A stretch of 52,402 nucleotides of DNA. It comes from JAAYKS01 sp964479435. Lineage in GTDB: Bacteria; Bacillota; Clostridia; Saccharofermentanales; UBA5734. This document shows, one piece after another, positions 41,444 through 49,914 of the stretch. Position 1 is the first letter of the stretch, and the number at the start of each line of letters is the position of its first letter. The stretch spans positions 1-52,402 of the forward strand of contig CAYZME010000003.1 in NCBI GenBank assembly GCA_964479435.1. The letters run 5' to 3'. Position numbers and translations under genes: made by a program. The notes under the pieces are model-generated. The model did no database searches and was not told where the DNA came from. It saw only the letters and a list, made by a program, of their open reading frames with translations.

Positions 41444-41968
41444 ATGAGCAAGGCGTTGATCGTGTATTACTCCTGGGTTGGCAACACCGCGGCGGTGGCC
41501 CGCCAGATCCAGGCCCGGACCGGATGGGATCTGCTGGCGATTGAAGAAAAGAAGCCCCGCAAACCGGGGGCGTACGCACGGGCGGCGCTGGCGGGCTTTT
41601 TTGGCATCGGCGGCGCGATTCAGCCGATGGACTTTGAAATGGCGGCATACGACCGCATTTTGCTGGGCGTGCAGATCTGGGCCGGCAAAACGCCGCCGGC
41701 GGTCACGCGTTTTCTCCGCCAGGCCGACTGGACCGGCAAGCGGGTATGGCTCTTTATCACCAAATCGGATGATTGCGTACCGCCGGCGTTTCTGCAGCGA
41801 CTGACGACACAAATCGAGCGGCGCGGCGGGCAGGTGGTCGACCACTTTGCCGTCACCACAAAAATAGATTCGGTGATCCCGGTGGAGGATTTTCGCGAGG
41901 CGCTGGATGGCTGGTTGGCAGCGCCGTCTTTTGCCGCCGCCCCCGGGGAGGCAACGGCCGCACAGTGA
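41444..41968 (+). CDS. Flavodoxin-like protein
   Basis: This 174-residue protein has the flavodoxin start: a beta strand ALIVYYSW followed by a phosphate loop VGNTAAVA, which matches the T/S-x-T-G-x-T-type FMN loop only loosely. LLGVQIWAGKTPPAV is the second FMN contact and VWLFITKSD the next strand. It probably carries electrons or acts as an NAD(P)H-dependent reductase. GGGTGG precedes ATG 41444, better than the start at 41435. The Ala-rich tail looks disordered. Confidence 0.8.
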   Translation: MSKALIVYYSWVGNTAAVARQIQARTGWDLLAIEEKKPRKPGAYARAALAGFFGIGGAIQPMDFEMAAYDRILLGVQIWAGKTPPAVTRFLRQADWTGKRVWLFITKSDDCVPPAFLQRLTTQIERRGGQVVDHFAVTTKIDSVIPVEDFREALDGWLAAPSFAAAPGEATAAQ

Positions 41969-41970
41969 CC

Positions 41971-41995
41971 GCCCGGGGGAGCGAACTCCCCGGGC
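41971..41995 (+). other. Intercistronic hairpin
   Basis: GCCCGGGGGAG pairs with CTCCCCGGGC (one bulged G) over a CGAA loop. No T-run follows, so it is more likely an RNA stability element than a terminator. The aldolase starts 25 bases later. Confidence 0.5.
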
Positions 41996-42019
41996 GATGG
42001 AAAGTGGAGGTGAACCGAC

Positions 42020-42601
42020 GTGTTGGAAAGCAAAGCCAGGCGGAGCCTGGTCCGGGCCGGTCAACGGATGTGCGCGCAGGGTTTCGCGGTCTCCAGCACC
42101 GGCAACATCAGCGTCCGCCTGTCGGCGGACGAAGTCCTGATCACACCGACGCGCAAACCCAAAGGCACCCTGGTGGAATCCGATCTGGTCAAAATCGACC
42201 TGTCGGGCAATGTCATTTCCGGCAGCCTGCAGCCGACATCCGAGCTGAGGCTGCACCTGGCGGTGTACTGGATCCGCCCGGACGTGGGGGCGGTGGTGCG
42301 CGCGCACCCCAGGGCCGCGTCGGCTTTTGGTCTGGCGGGCAAAGCGGACGGTGACATCTGCCTGCCGGCGTCCGAGTTTCGCATCGGCAGCGTTTGGACC
42401 GCCGAAACACCGCGCTTGACACTGGACGAGCTGCCCGCGGTCGCCCAACGGCATATTGCCGGATGCGACGCGCTGCTGATGGCCAACCACGGGGTTTTGA
42501 CCGTCGGCGCGGATATGCGCGAGGCGTTGTCGCGGATGGAGATGCTGGAGCATTTCGCCGCCATCAGCCTATCGGCGGCCTTGTTGGCAGACCTTTCTTG
42601 A
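42020..42601 (+). CDS. Class II aldolase/adducin-family protein
   Basis: This 193-residue protein aligns with L-fuculose- and L-ribulose-phosphate aldolases/epimerases: STGNISVR (about 26-33), PTSE with the catalytic Glu (about 74), and MANHGVLT with the last zinc His (about 155). These enzymes split or epimerise sugar phosphates. The usual H-x-H zinc pair in VVHxH reads VVRAHP here, so one zinc ligand is replaced by Arg. It starts with GTG after GGAGG. The isomerase gene overlaps its stop (TTGA), so the two are coupled. Confidence 0.8.
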   Translation: MLESKARRSLVRAGQRMCAQGFAVSSTGNISVRLSADEVLITPTRKPKGTLVESDLVKIDLSGNVISGSLQPTSELRLHLAVYWIRPDVGAVVRAHPRAASAFGLAGKADGDICLPASEFRIGSVWTAETPRLTLDELPAVAQRHIAGCDALLMANHGVLTVGADMREALSRMEMLEHFAAISLSAALLADLS

Positions 42602-43488
42602 ACCCGGACACGCACCGGCGGCCGGCGCCGGACCGGCCGCGCACATCGATCTATTTCTGGTTCGGCTACCGTCTCCCGCCGCGCGAACGGATGGAGCACA
42701 TCGCCCGGGCCGGATTTGACGCGGTCACATTGTGGTGGGACGATTCGCGCGCCGGTGGCGATGGCCAGCGGCGCCTGTCGGAACTGGCGCGGCAGAACGG
42801 TCTGGAGATCGAACACGCGCACGCGCCTTACGCGCACGCCAATGACCTGTGGCGCGGCCACGCGGCGGCGGACGCGCTGGCAGCGGTCTACACACGCGGT
42901 CTCGACGACTGCGCCCGGCACGGGATTCCGCTGTTGGTATTGCATGCCAGCCAGGGCGAAAACCCGCCGCCGGTCAACCCCGCGGGACTGGACCGCCTGC
43001 GGCGCCTGGTAGCGCACGCCGAACAGCGTCAAGTGACGATCGCTCTGGAAAACCTCAGACAATCGGACCATCTCGAACAGGCGTTTGCGGCGATCGATTC
43101 CCCCCGTCTGCGCTTTTGTTATGACAGCGGCCACGAAAACCACTACACTGGACAATGGGATCTGTTGGATCGGTACGGCGACCGACTGGCGGCGCTGCAC
43201 CTGCACGACAACTCCGGCCACCTGGACCAGCATTTGCTGCCCGGCGCGGGCACGGTCCCCTGGCCCTGGCTGATGCGGCGGATCGCCCGGACGGGATACC
43301 GCGGCGCGATCTCGCTGGAAGTATCCAATGTGGCCGCGGCGCGCTGGCGGGAGATGTCGGCCGAGACTTTCTTGCACGAGGCGTATCGCGCGGCCCACGG
43401 GCTCAGGCAGTTGCTGATGGAGAGTCTGGATGGGCCCGACGGCTTGCCGCGACCCGGCGAAGAGCCAAAACCCAGGCCCCCGATTTGA
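42598..43488 (+). CDS. Sugar phosphate isomerase/epimerase-like TIM barrel
   Basis: The frame runs from 42394, but the part before 42598 is a shadow of the aldolase gene. A TTG at 42598, overlapping the aldolase stop, gives 296 residues beginning LNPDTHRRP. The protein is an AP-endonuclease-2-type TIM barrel: EHIARAGFDAVTLWW, LLVLHAS, VTIALENLR with a metal-site Glu, LRFCYDSGH with Asp and His, and ALHLHDNSG. Such enzymes isomerise or epimerise sugars and inositols with a divalent metal. With the aldolase it could form a short sugar pathway. Confidence 0.8.
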   Translation: MNPDTHRRPAPDRPRTSIYFWFGYRLPPRERMEHIARAGFDAVTLWWDDSRAGGDGQRRLSELARQNGLEIEHAHAPYAHANDLWRGHAAADALAAVYTRGLDDCARHGIPLLVLHASQGENPPPVNPAGLDRLRRLVAHAEQRQVTIALENLRQSDHLEQAFAAIDSPRLRFCYDSGHENHYTGQWDLLDRYGDRLAALHLHDNSGHLDQHLLPGAGTVPWPWLMRRIARTGYRGAISLEVSNVAAARWREMSAETFLHEAYRAAHGLRQLLMESLDGPDGLPRPGEEPKPRPPI

Positions 43489-43519
43489 TTTTTTAGAAAG
43501 CAGAGGTGGAACCGGCGAG

Positions 43520-44878
43520 ATGAGTGATGTGACCGATCCCCCGCGCAAACCCGCTCAACCCGAAACCATGTCATCGGCTAGGGCCGCGCGCCCTGCCGTC
43601 ATGCGCGACGAACCGGAGCCGCAACCCGGCTTGCCGGACCACAAACCGCGGCGGCTGCCGGCGGGCGCCCGTTACGCGCTCGTTGCCTTGGCCGTCCTGG
43701 CCCTGCTGGCGGCGGGGGTTTTTGCCTACCGGGCTTTCAACCGGGTCGTGATCGCGGATTTGGCCGGCCAGACGCTGACCGCAACGCGCGCCTGGGCTTC
43801 TAAATCCCGCCTGGAACTGGATGTCCGCACGCGATTTGACATGCAGATCGGCAGCGACATCGTGATCGACCAGAGCATCGCGCCGGGCACAACCGTGCGC
43901 AAAAAGACGGTGTTGGCACTGACCGTCAGCAAAGGCCCCGACCCGGACGAGCACCTGCAACTGCCGGCCTTTTCGACGATGACCACCGCGGAAATCCGCG
44001 CCTGGATCGATGAAACCAAAGCGTTCAACGTCAATCTGGTGCAGCAATACAGCGAGACCGTGTCCACCGGCCGGGTGATCCGCGTCGAATTTGCCGACGC
44101 GTCGGTCCATGAGAACAATTTCACCCGCCGCGATTACCTGGCGGTGTATCTCTCGCGGGGACCGCAGCCGCCAAGTCAGGAGATTCTGGTCCCGGATTTT
44201 ACCGGCTACACCCGGGAGCAGGTCGCGGCCTGGCAACAGTCGCGCGATGTGCGCGTGATCCTCACCGAAACGGGGTCAGACGACACGCCGGCCGGCCTGG
44301 TGTTTGGCCAGGACATCCCCGCGGGGACGACGGTCGCGGCCCAGTCCGAAATACACCTGTCGCTGTCGCTCGGCCGGGGCGAGGAAATCCCGGATTACGC
44401 GGCCGTCTACGCCGATGACGCGATGGCTGTCAATCCGCGGATCGCGCTGGTGCTCAAGCAGGCCTACAGCAACGAAACACCTTACGGGCGGTTGATTTCC
44501 CAGTCGGCGCCGGCGGGCGAAACGCGTTACGGCGAAAACATCGCGGTCACACTGATCTATTCTCTGGGGCGCCCCTATATCGGGCAGTTGGCGGGGTGGA
44601 TGGAAAACGAGTTGCCCGCGTATTTTTTTGATTTTAACAGCAAAGGCTGCTCGCTGACGTACACGGTGGTCTATGTTGACTCGTACATCGAAAAGGGGAT
44701 GGTGGTGCGGACCAGCCGCTACAATGAGTACCTCTGGCTGGCGTCGGACGTGGAGATCCAGGTCAGCAAAGGCAATTTGCCGGTGCCGACCGAACCGACC
44801 TGGCCGCTCGAGACGATGGAACCGGTGCCGCCGCCGGAAACAGTGCCGCCCACACCGACCCCCGTGCTGGGCGACTGA
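43520..44878 (+). CDS. PASTA-domain membrane protein without a kinase domain
   Basis: This 452-residue protein has a basic cytoplasmic N-terminus, one membrane segment (about 58-75) and about four PASTA-like repeats outside. Repeat ends are clear: DQSIAPGTTVRKKTVLALTV, GQDIPAGTTVAAQSEIHLSL and ISQSAPAGETRYGENIAVTL. It finishes with a Pro-rich tail. PASTA domains usually sit on Ser/Thr kinases or penicillin-binding proteins and recognise peptidoglycan. Neither domain is present here. GAGGTGG precedes ATG 43520. The convergent LacI-like gene ends 4 bases away. Confidence 0.8.
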   Translation: MSDVTDPPRKPAQPETMSSARAARPAVMRDEPEPQPGLPDHKPRRLPAGARYALVALAVLALLAAGVFAYRAFNRVVIADLAGQTLTATRAWASKSRLELDVRTRFDMQIGSDIVIDQSIAPGTTVRKKTVLALTVSKGPDPDEHLQLPAFSTMTTAEIRAWIDETKAFNVNLVQQYSETVSTGRVIRVEFADASVHENNFTRRDYLAVYLSRGPQPPSQEILVPDFTGYTREQVAAWQQSRDVRVILTETGSDDTPAGLVFGQDIPAGTTVAAQSEIHLSLSLGRGEEIPDYAAVYADDAMAVNPRIALVLKQAYSNETPYGRLISQSAPAGETRYGENIAVTLIYSLGRPYIGQLAGWMENELPAYFFDFNSKGCSLTYTVVYVDSYIEKGMVVRTSRYNEYLWLASDVEIQVSKGNLPVPTEPTWPLETMEPVPPPETVPPTPTPVLGD

Positions 44879-44881
44879 GGC

Positions 44882-45790
44882 TCAGTCGCCGCGCTCCCGC
44901 GGGATGGTGCAGCTTTTGCGCACCACCAAATGCGCGGGGATGGTCACATGGACCGGCGTCCGCCGCCCGTTGATGCGGTCGAACAGGACATTGACCGCCT
45001 GTCGCCCGGCTTCCCCCGGATCCAATTCAAACGAAGAGAGCGGCGGCGTGGCTTCGGCCGCCCGCGCGGTGTTGTCAAAGCTGAGGATGGACAGATCCTC
45101 CGGCACGCGCAACCCCGCCTCGGTGAACGCGCGCAGCGCGCCGGCCGCCAGCGCGTCGCTGGCGATCAGGAACGCGGTCGGCAGACGGCGGCCGCGGAGC
45201 ACAGCGCGCGCCGCCTGATACCCGCCGGCTTCGGACCAGGATGTGACCTGCACGCGTCGCGGGTCCAGTAGACCCGCGACCCGCATCCATTCGAGATAGG
45301 TGTGATGGCGGACGTCGAGCGAGGAGGACTGCCGTTGCGTGATGACGTCCAGGTCGCTGATCGGGCCGACCATCAGGCCGATCGCGCGGTGCCCCAGGGC
45401 GGCAAGCAGCGACAGGCCTTCCCGTGTCGCGCCGGCCATGTCGTTTTGCACCACGTCGATGTCGTGCTCGCGGGCGACGGTGTTTTTGAGAAAGACGATG
45501 TTATGGTAGCCTTCGCATACCGCCAATACCGGGCGCGAATCGATCGCGCCGATCGCGATCAGGCCGTCCAGATCCAGCGTGTCCCCGTGCCCGAGGGGCT
45601 CGCCCGGGCGAAACAGGCGGCCGACTGTCATGTCCAGCGCGCGAATCTGTTGTTCGACATTTTCCCGCATCAGGGTAAAAAAATCACTGCCGGCTTCTTC
45701 GTCCCATGAGTGCTTGCACAAAATGCCGATGCGGGGCCGATGGCTCGCCAAGGGTGTGCCGCTGCGCGCGGGGACGGCTTTCCGCTCCAA
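44882..45790 (-). CDS. LacI-type ligand-binding protein lacking the DNA-binding domain
   Basis: The 302 residues match the sugar-binding core of LacI/GalR regulators of the EbgR kind: RPRIGILCK at residue 17, DGLIAIGAID, NDMAGATREGLSLLAALGHRA, FLIASDALAAGALRAF and ILSFDNTARA. The normal ~55-residue helix-turn-helix in front is absent, and I find none in the open frame upstream. A TTG at 45790 with AGGGGG 9 bases before it is the best start, though a GTG at 45838 is possible. There is no signal peptide. It may be a decayed regulator or a soluble sugar sensor. Confidence 0.75.
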   Translation of the reverse strand: MERKAVPARSGTPLASHRPRIGILCKHSWDEEAGSDFFTLMRENVEQQIRALDMTVGRLFRPGEPLGHGDTLDLDGLIAIGAIDSRPVLAVCEGYHNIVFLKNTVAREHDIDVVQNDMAGATREGLSLLAALGHRAIGLMVGPISDLDVITQRQSSSLDVRHHTYLEWMRVAGLLDPRRVQVTSWSEAGGYQAARAVLRGRRLPTAFLIASDALAAGALRAFTEAGLRVPEDLSILSFDNTARAAEATPPLSSFELDPGEAGRQAVNVLFDRINGRRTPVHVTIPAHLVVRKSCTIPRERGD

Positions 45791-45892
45791 GATTTCAGAC
45801 CCCCTTTCGCCGGAATTGGGCGCACGGGGATTGTACACTTGCGCCGCCGCGGCGGCAAATATAGGAGGTGTGCGGCGGGCCCAGGCGGCGCT

Positions 45893-45920
45893 TTGCGCGT
45901 GGGGCGCGTTTGGTTACAAT
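45893..45920 (+). promoter_or_regulatory. Candidate promoter for the GNAT-NUDIX gene
   Basis: TACAAT (45915-45920) stands 16 bases after TTGCGC (45893-45898, 4 of 6). The gene starts about 55 bases downstream. Confidence 0.45.
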
Positions 45921-45975
45921 GGGAACAGCACGTTTGATCGGCCCGATACGTGGGAATCGGGGGAAGGGGCGGCCC

Positions 45976-46896
45976 ATGTTGACCATCCACGCCTACGCGC
46001 CATCGCTGCAAGCGGCGGTCGCGCGGCTTTACCGGGACTATGTCGAGCAGTTGGCCATCCCCGGCTTGACCGGCGCGTTGCCGGACGACATCCGCGACAT
46101 CCCCGGCGTGTACCAGCGCGGAGGTGGGTTCTGGTTGCTGGCCGACGGGGACGACCCGGTGGGGATGATTGCCGTGCGTCCCCTGCCGGACCAGGCGGCC
46201 ACCGCCGAGATCAAGCGGCTGTTTGTCCGGCCGGAGCATCAGGGCCTGGGATATGGGACGGCCTTGCTGGGGCGGGCGCTGCGCTTTGCCGGGCAGGCGG
46301 GGTATGTGCGCGCCGTGCTGGACACGCGCCGGGACCGGGTGGCCGCGCGCAGGTTGTACGAACGATATGGATTTGCCGAGATCCCGCCTTACCACGAACC
46401 GACCCAGGCCGAGTTGTTCTTTGCGCTGGATTTGAGCCGGCAAACGGTGCCGCCGCGGCAGGTGATCTTTCCGCCGCGGACGCCGCCGCGCCCGGATTTT
46501 GTCGTCATCGCCACACGCTACCGGGAGCGGTGGGTGTATGTGCGCAACCGCGACCGCGAGACCTTTGAAATGCCGGGGGGACATGTCGAGCCCGGCGAGG
46601 ACGCGCGGGACGCCGCCCTGCGGGAGCTGTATGAGGAAACCGGGGTTGTGAGGCCGGACCGGTTCGCGTTTGTGACCGGCTACCGGATCGCGCGCGATGA
46701 GGCCGTATCGGGGGGCCATTTGTATTTTGCCGCCATCGATCGTTGGGAGCCGCTGCCGGAGTACGAAATCGCTGAGCGGCGGCTGTTTCGCACGCTGCCG
46801 GCGCAACTGACCTATCCCGACATCCAGCCGCAACTGATCGGCAAAGTACAGACCTGGCTACAGCAACGCCCGGACTTGCGCGGGCAAGAGGGGTGA
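45976..46896 (+). CDS. GNAT acetyltransferase fused to a NUDIX hydrolase
   Basis: The 306-residue protein has two enzymes in one chain. Residues 1-155 are a GNAT domain with IKRLFVRPEHQGLGYGTALL, which carries the acetyl-CoA loop, and RRLYERYGF. Residues 165-300 are a NUDIX domain whose box fits GX5EX7REUXEEXGU exactly, from GGHVEPGED to RELYEETGV. NUDIX enzymes cleave nucleoside diphosphates linked to another group. GGGAAGGGG precedes ATG 45976. The next gene overlaps or abuts its stop. Confidence 0.87.
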   Translation: MLTIHAYAPSLQAAVARLYRDYVEQLAIPGLTGALPDDIRDIPGVYQRGGGFWLLADGDDPVGMIAVRPLPDQAATAEIKRLFVRPEHQGLGYGTALLGRALRFAGQAGYVRAVLDTRRDRVAARRLYERYGFAEIPPYHEPTQAELFFALDLSRQTVPPRQVIFPPRTPPRPDFVVIATRYRERWVYVRNRDRETFEMPGGHVEPGEDARDAALRELYEETGVVRPDRFAFVTGYRIARDEAVSGGHLYFAAIDRWEPLPEYEIAERRLFRTLPAQLTYPDIQPQLIGKVQTWLQQRPDLRGQEG

Positions 46897-46901
46897 AGCG
46901 G

Positions 46902-47603
46902 ATGAAGCGCGGCGCCGTTGTGGTGTTTCACATCCTGCCGATCGCGGCCGCCCTGCTGGCCTGGGTGGGCGACCTGCTTTTGGGTTATGTCCAGCCGGGG
47001 GCACAAGGCCTGTTCGGCATGGCCCAGCGCGGTTGGATCGAGGTGGCGTATTGGCGGCCGCTGTGGTCGATGGCTTTCGCCGCGGTCGCTTTCCCGCTTT
47101 TTTTGCCCGGGATCTATGCCGCGTGCCGCCAAATGGCGCGCGTCTCGCCGGGGGCGACGCGGGTTTTCCTGGTGCTGGCCGCGTTGGCGGGGATGGGTGG
47201 TTTATTCATTCACGCGTTTTTTTGTGTCCCCCAGGTGATCCACCGCTATTTGTCGCAGGCGGGGCTGGAGTCCTGGGCCCTGCCGCTGACGGACCGGGTT
47301 TACGCCGTACTGACGCCGGCGATCGGGGTCGCCTTGGCGCTGTATGCTCTGGCCCTGGGCTGGCTGTTGTTTGTGGTGTCGACCGGCAGGACGCCGTATC
47401 CGCGGGGGTGGGCCGCGGCCAACCCCCTGGTGGTGGCGCTGGTCACCGTGCCGTTGTGGCTGACCCATCGTTTCTCGCCACACCTGTACGCCCTGATGCT
47501 GAGTACGCCCAACCTGGGTATGTTGTTGTTTTTTCTGGTGACAGCGGCGGATCAACGCCGGGTGCGGCGGCAACAAATCGCCTTGCCGCGCCTGGGCCTG
47601 TGA
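46902..47603 (+). CDS. Six-segment membrane protein of unknown function
   Basis: This 233-residue protein shows about six hydrophobic segments (roughly 5-25, 52-70, 85-105, 125-150, 172-188, 198-215) and a basic tail. I do not recognise a catalytic motif. A GTG at 46893 would overlap the preceding stop, but AGAGGGG then touches it. The ATG at 46902 has better spacing. It lies in a run of four plus-strand genes from the GNAT-NUDIX gene to the fucosidase gene. Confidence 0.7.
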   Translation: MKRGAVVVFHILPIAAALLAWVGDLLLGYVQPGAQGLFGMAQRGWIEVAYWRPLWSMAFAAVAFPLFLPGIYAACRQMARVSPGATRVFLVLAALAGMGGLFIHAFFCVPQVIHRYLSQAGLESWALPLTDRVYAVLTPAIGVALALYALALGWLLFVVSTGRTPYPRGWAAANPLVVALVTVPLWLTHRFSPHLYALMLSTPNLGMLLFFLVTAADQRRVRRQQIALPRLGL

Positions 47604-47624
47604 GCCGGAAGGAGGGAAGAATCG

Positions 47625-48551
47625 ATGGATCGCGTCCATGACTTGTTGCGCGGGGCCGTTGACCTGCACACCCATACCGCGCCCTCGCTGGCGCCGCGCA
47701 GCGTCGACAGCTGGCAAATGTTACACAAGGCGGCGGCGGCCGGAATGCGCGGCGTCCTGATCAAAGACCACCATTTTCCCACCGTCCAACAGGCCTGGCT
47801 GGTCAACCGGTACGCGCGGGTGGGCGGTTGCCGGCTCTATGGGTCGATTACACTCAACCATACGGTCGGGGGGCTCAATCCCGAGGCCGTGGCCGCGGCC
47901 ATCCGTTTTGGCGCCGCCCTGATCTGCCTGCCCACTCTCTCGGCCGCCAACCACGCGGCCTACCGGCAGCGCGTCGCGGCTGAAACGGGTCAGGGCCAGC
48001 CGGGTTTGGCGCCGCCCGCGGAGGCCCCGGCGCGCGCCCCCATCGGCCTGACCGATCCGGCCGGCCGGGCCAAGCCCGAAGTATACGAAATCCTGCGCCT
48101 GGCCGCCGCCGCGGATGTGGCGGTCGCGACCGGGCATTGCAGCCTCGACGAAGCCGGCGCGGTGGTCGCGGCCGCGCAAGAGACCGGGTGCCGCAAGCTG
48201 GTGCTGACGCATTTTCCCGGATATACGACGACCCGGACCGAGGCGTTGGCGCGTGTCGCCGACGCGGGGCCGTGCTACGTCGAGTTGTGCTGGGAACTGA
48301 CGGTACGTGATCTGCCGCCCGCTTACCGGGTGACACCGGCGCAAATCGCCGCGTACATTCACGCGTTCGGACCGGAGCGGGTCGTACTGAGTTCGGATTA
48401 TGGTCACGCGCGCCTGCCCGACCCGGTCGCGGGCATGCGTGAGATGCTGGCGATGTTGCTGGAAGCAGGGTGGGATGAACAGGCGATCCGCGCCATGACC
48501 GCCCGCAATCCGGCGCGGTTGTTGGCAATGGACGAGAGCACGGCCGATTAG
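47625..48551 (+). CDS. Amidohydrolase-like metal-dependent TIM-barrel protein (DUF6282-like)
   Basis: This 308-residue protein has the amidohydrolase metal-ligand pattern: DLHTHTAPS (14-22), IKDHHFP (about 46), a His in VATGHCSL (about 170), LTHFPG (about 194) and the late Asp in LSSDYG (about 262). Proteins of this type are annotated as DUF6282 and lack a proven reaction, but a hydrolase acting on amides, lactones or phosphate esters is likely. GGAGGG precedes the ATG. The fucosidase gene follows 37 bases later on the same strand. Confidence 0.75.
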   Translation: MDRVHDLLRGAVDLHTHTAPSLAPRSVDSWQMLHKAAAAGMRGVLIKDHHFPTVQQAWLVNRYARVGGCRLYGSITLNHTVGGLNPEAVAAAIRFGAALICLPTLSAANHAAYRQRVAAETGQGQPGLAPPAEAPARAPIGLTDPAGRAKPEVYEILRLAAAADVAVATGHCSLDEAGAVVAAAQETGCRKLVLTHFPGYTTTRTEALARVADAGPCYVELCWELTVRDLPPAYRVTPAQIAAYIHAFGPERVVLSSDYGHARLPDPVAGMREMLAMLLEAGWDEQAIRAMTARNPARLLAMDESTAD

Positions 48552-48588
48552 CCCCGGTTGAGAGATCGCAAAGCAGGAGGAAGAGCGT

Positions 48589-49887
48589 ATGTACGAAAAA
48601 TTTTCCCGCAGCCACTGGTTTCGCCACGACCGCTTCGGCATGTTCATCCATTGGGGATTGTATGCCATCCCCGCCCGCGGCGAATGGGTGCGCAGCCGCG
48701 AACAGCTTTCCACCGCGGATTACCAACCGTTTTTTGACACCTTCCATCCGACGGCGTTCGACCCGGCCGCCTGGGCGCGGGCGGCCAGGCAGGCCGGCAT
48801 GCGGTATATGGTGCTGACCGCCAAGCACCACGACGGATTTTGCCTGTTTGATAGCGCGTTGACCGATTACAAAGCGACCAACACCCCGGCCGGGCGGGAT
48901 CTGGTGCGCGAGATTCTCGACGCGTTCCGCGCCGAAGGTCTCAAGGTGGGGCTGTACTTTTCGCTCCTGGACTGGCACCACCCCGACTATCCGCATTTTG
49001 GCGACGCGCATCACCCGATGCGCGCGAACGCGGCTTTTGAGGGGCAAGAACACGCCTTCGACCGTTATGTCGACTATTTGCATGGGCAGGTTCGCGAGCT
49101 TTGCTCGAATTATGGCCGTTTGGACATCCTGTGGTTTGATTTTTCTTACGACGACAAGGTGGGCGAGGCCTGGCGGGCGGCCGAGCTGGTGCGGATGGTA
49201 CGCCGGTTGCAGCCCGATGTCCTGATCGACAATCGCCTGGAGACCAGCGGATCGGGATTTGGCAGCATCATCGAAGAGGAACCTTTGCCATGGAGCGGGG
49301 ATTTTGCCTCGCCGGAACAGATCATTCCCCCCACTGGCCTGGTCAACCGCCGCGGTGGGCCGATCCCCTGGGAAGCGTGTATCACGATGAACAAGAATTG
49401 GGGCTACCACGCGGGGGACCGCTATTTTAAACCGGCCTCGATGATCGTCCGCAAGCTGGTGGAGTGTGTGAGCAAGGGCGGCAATCTGTTGCTCAACGTC
49501 GGCCCGGACGCGCGTGGCCGCATGCCGCAGGCATCGTTGGATATTCTCTCCGCGGTCGGCGTGTGGATGCGCGCCAATGGCGCAAGCATTTACGGCTGCG
49601 GGCATGCCGATCTGCCCAAACCGGAATGGGGGCGGTATACACGGTGTGCCAACCGCATCTACGCGCATGTGACCGAAGCTCCGATCGGGCCGCTGCATTT
49701 GCCGGGGATCGACGCGAAGCAGATCCGGTCGGTGCGCTTTTTGGCCGACGGCAGCGAGGTGCGCCTGTCGAGCGAATGGATGACACGCGGGTATCCGGGG
49801 CAGACGTTTTTGGACGTCGACGCATGGGTCCACGATTGTCAGTTGCCCGACCCTCTGGACACGGTGTTTGAGGTGGAGCTGCTGTAA
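48589..49887 (+). CDS. GH29 alpha-L-fucosidase
   Basis: This 432-residue enzyme has the GH29 motifs: FGMFIHWGLYA (16-26), MVLTAKHHDGFCLFDS (74-89), and nucleophile Asp184 in LDILWFDFSY. GNLLLNVGPDARG (about 302-314) closes the barrel, and a beta-sandwich C-terminal domain ends the protein. It releases alpha-linked L-fucose from oligosaccharides. No signal peptide is present, so it acts inside the cell. AGGAGG precedes the ATG. Fucose released here could feed the class II aldolase encoded 6 kb upstream, though that link is speculative. Confidence 0.92.
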   Translation: MYEKFSRSHWFRHDRFGMFIHWGLYAIPARGEWVRSREQLSTADYQPFFDTFHPTAFDPAAWARAARQAGMRYMVLTAKHHDGFCLFDSALTDYKATNTPAGRDLVREILDAFRAEGLKVGLYFSLLDWHHPDYPHFGDAHHPMRANAAFEGQEHAFDRYVDYLHGQVRELCSNYGRLDILWFDFSYDDKVGEAWRAAELVRMVRRLQPDVLIDNRLETSGSGFGSIIEEEPLPWSGDFASPEQIIPPTGLVNRRGGPIPWEACITMNKNWGYHAGDRYFKPASMIVRKLVECVSKGGNLLLNVGPDARGRMPQASLDILSAVGVWMRANGASIYGCGHADLPKPEWGRYTRCANRIYAHVTEAPIGPLHLPGIDAKQIRSVRFLADGSEVRLSSEWMTRGYPGQTFLDVDAWVHDCQLPDPLDTVFEVELL

Positions 49888-49914
49888 CGCGGCCGGCGGG
49901 TCCCGCGGACGGCG

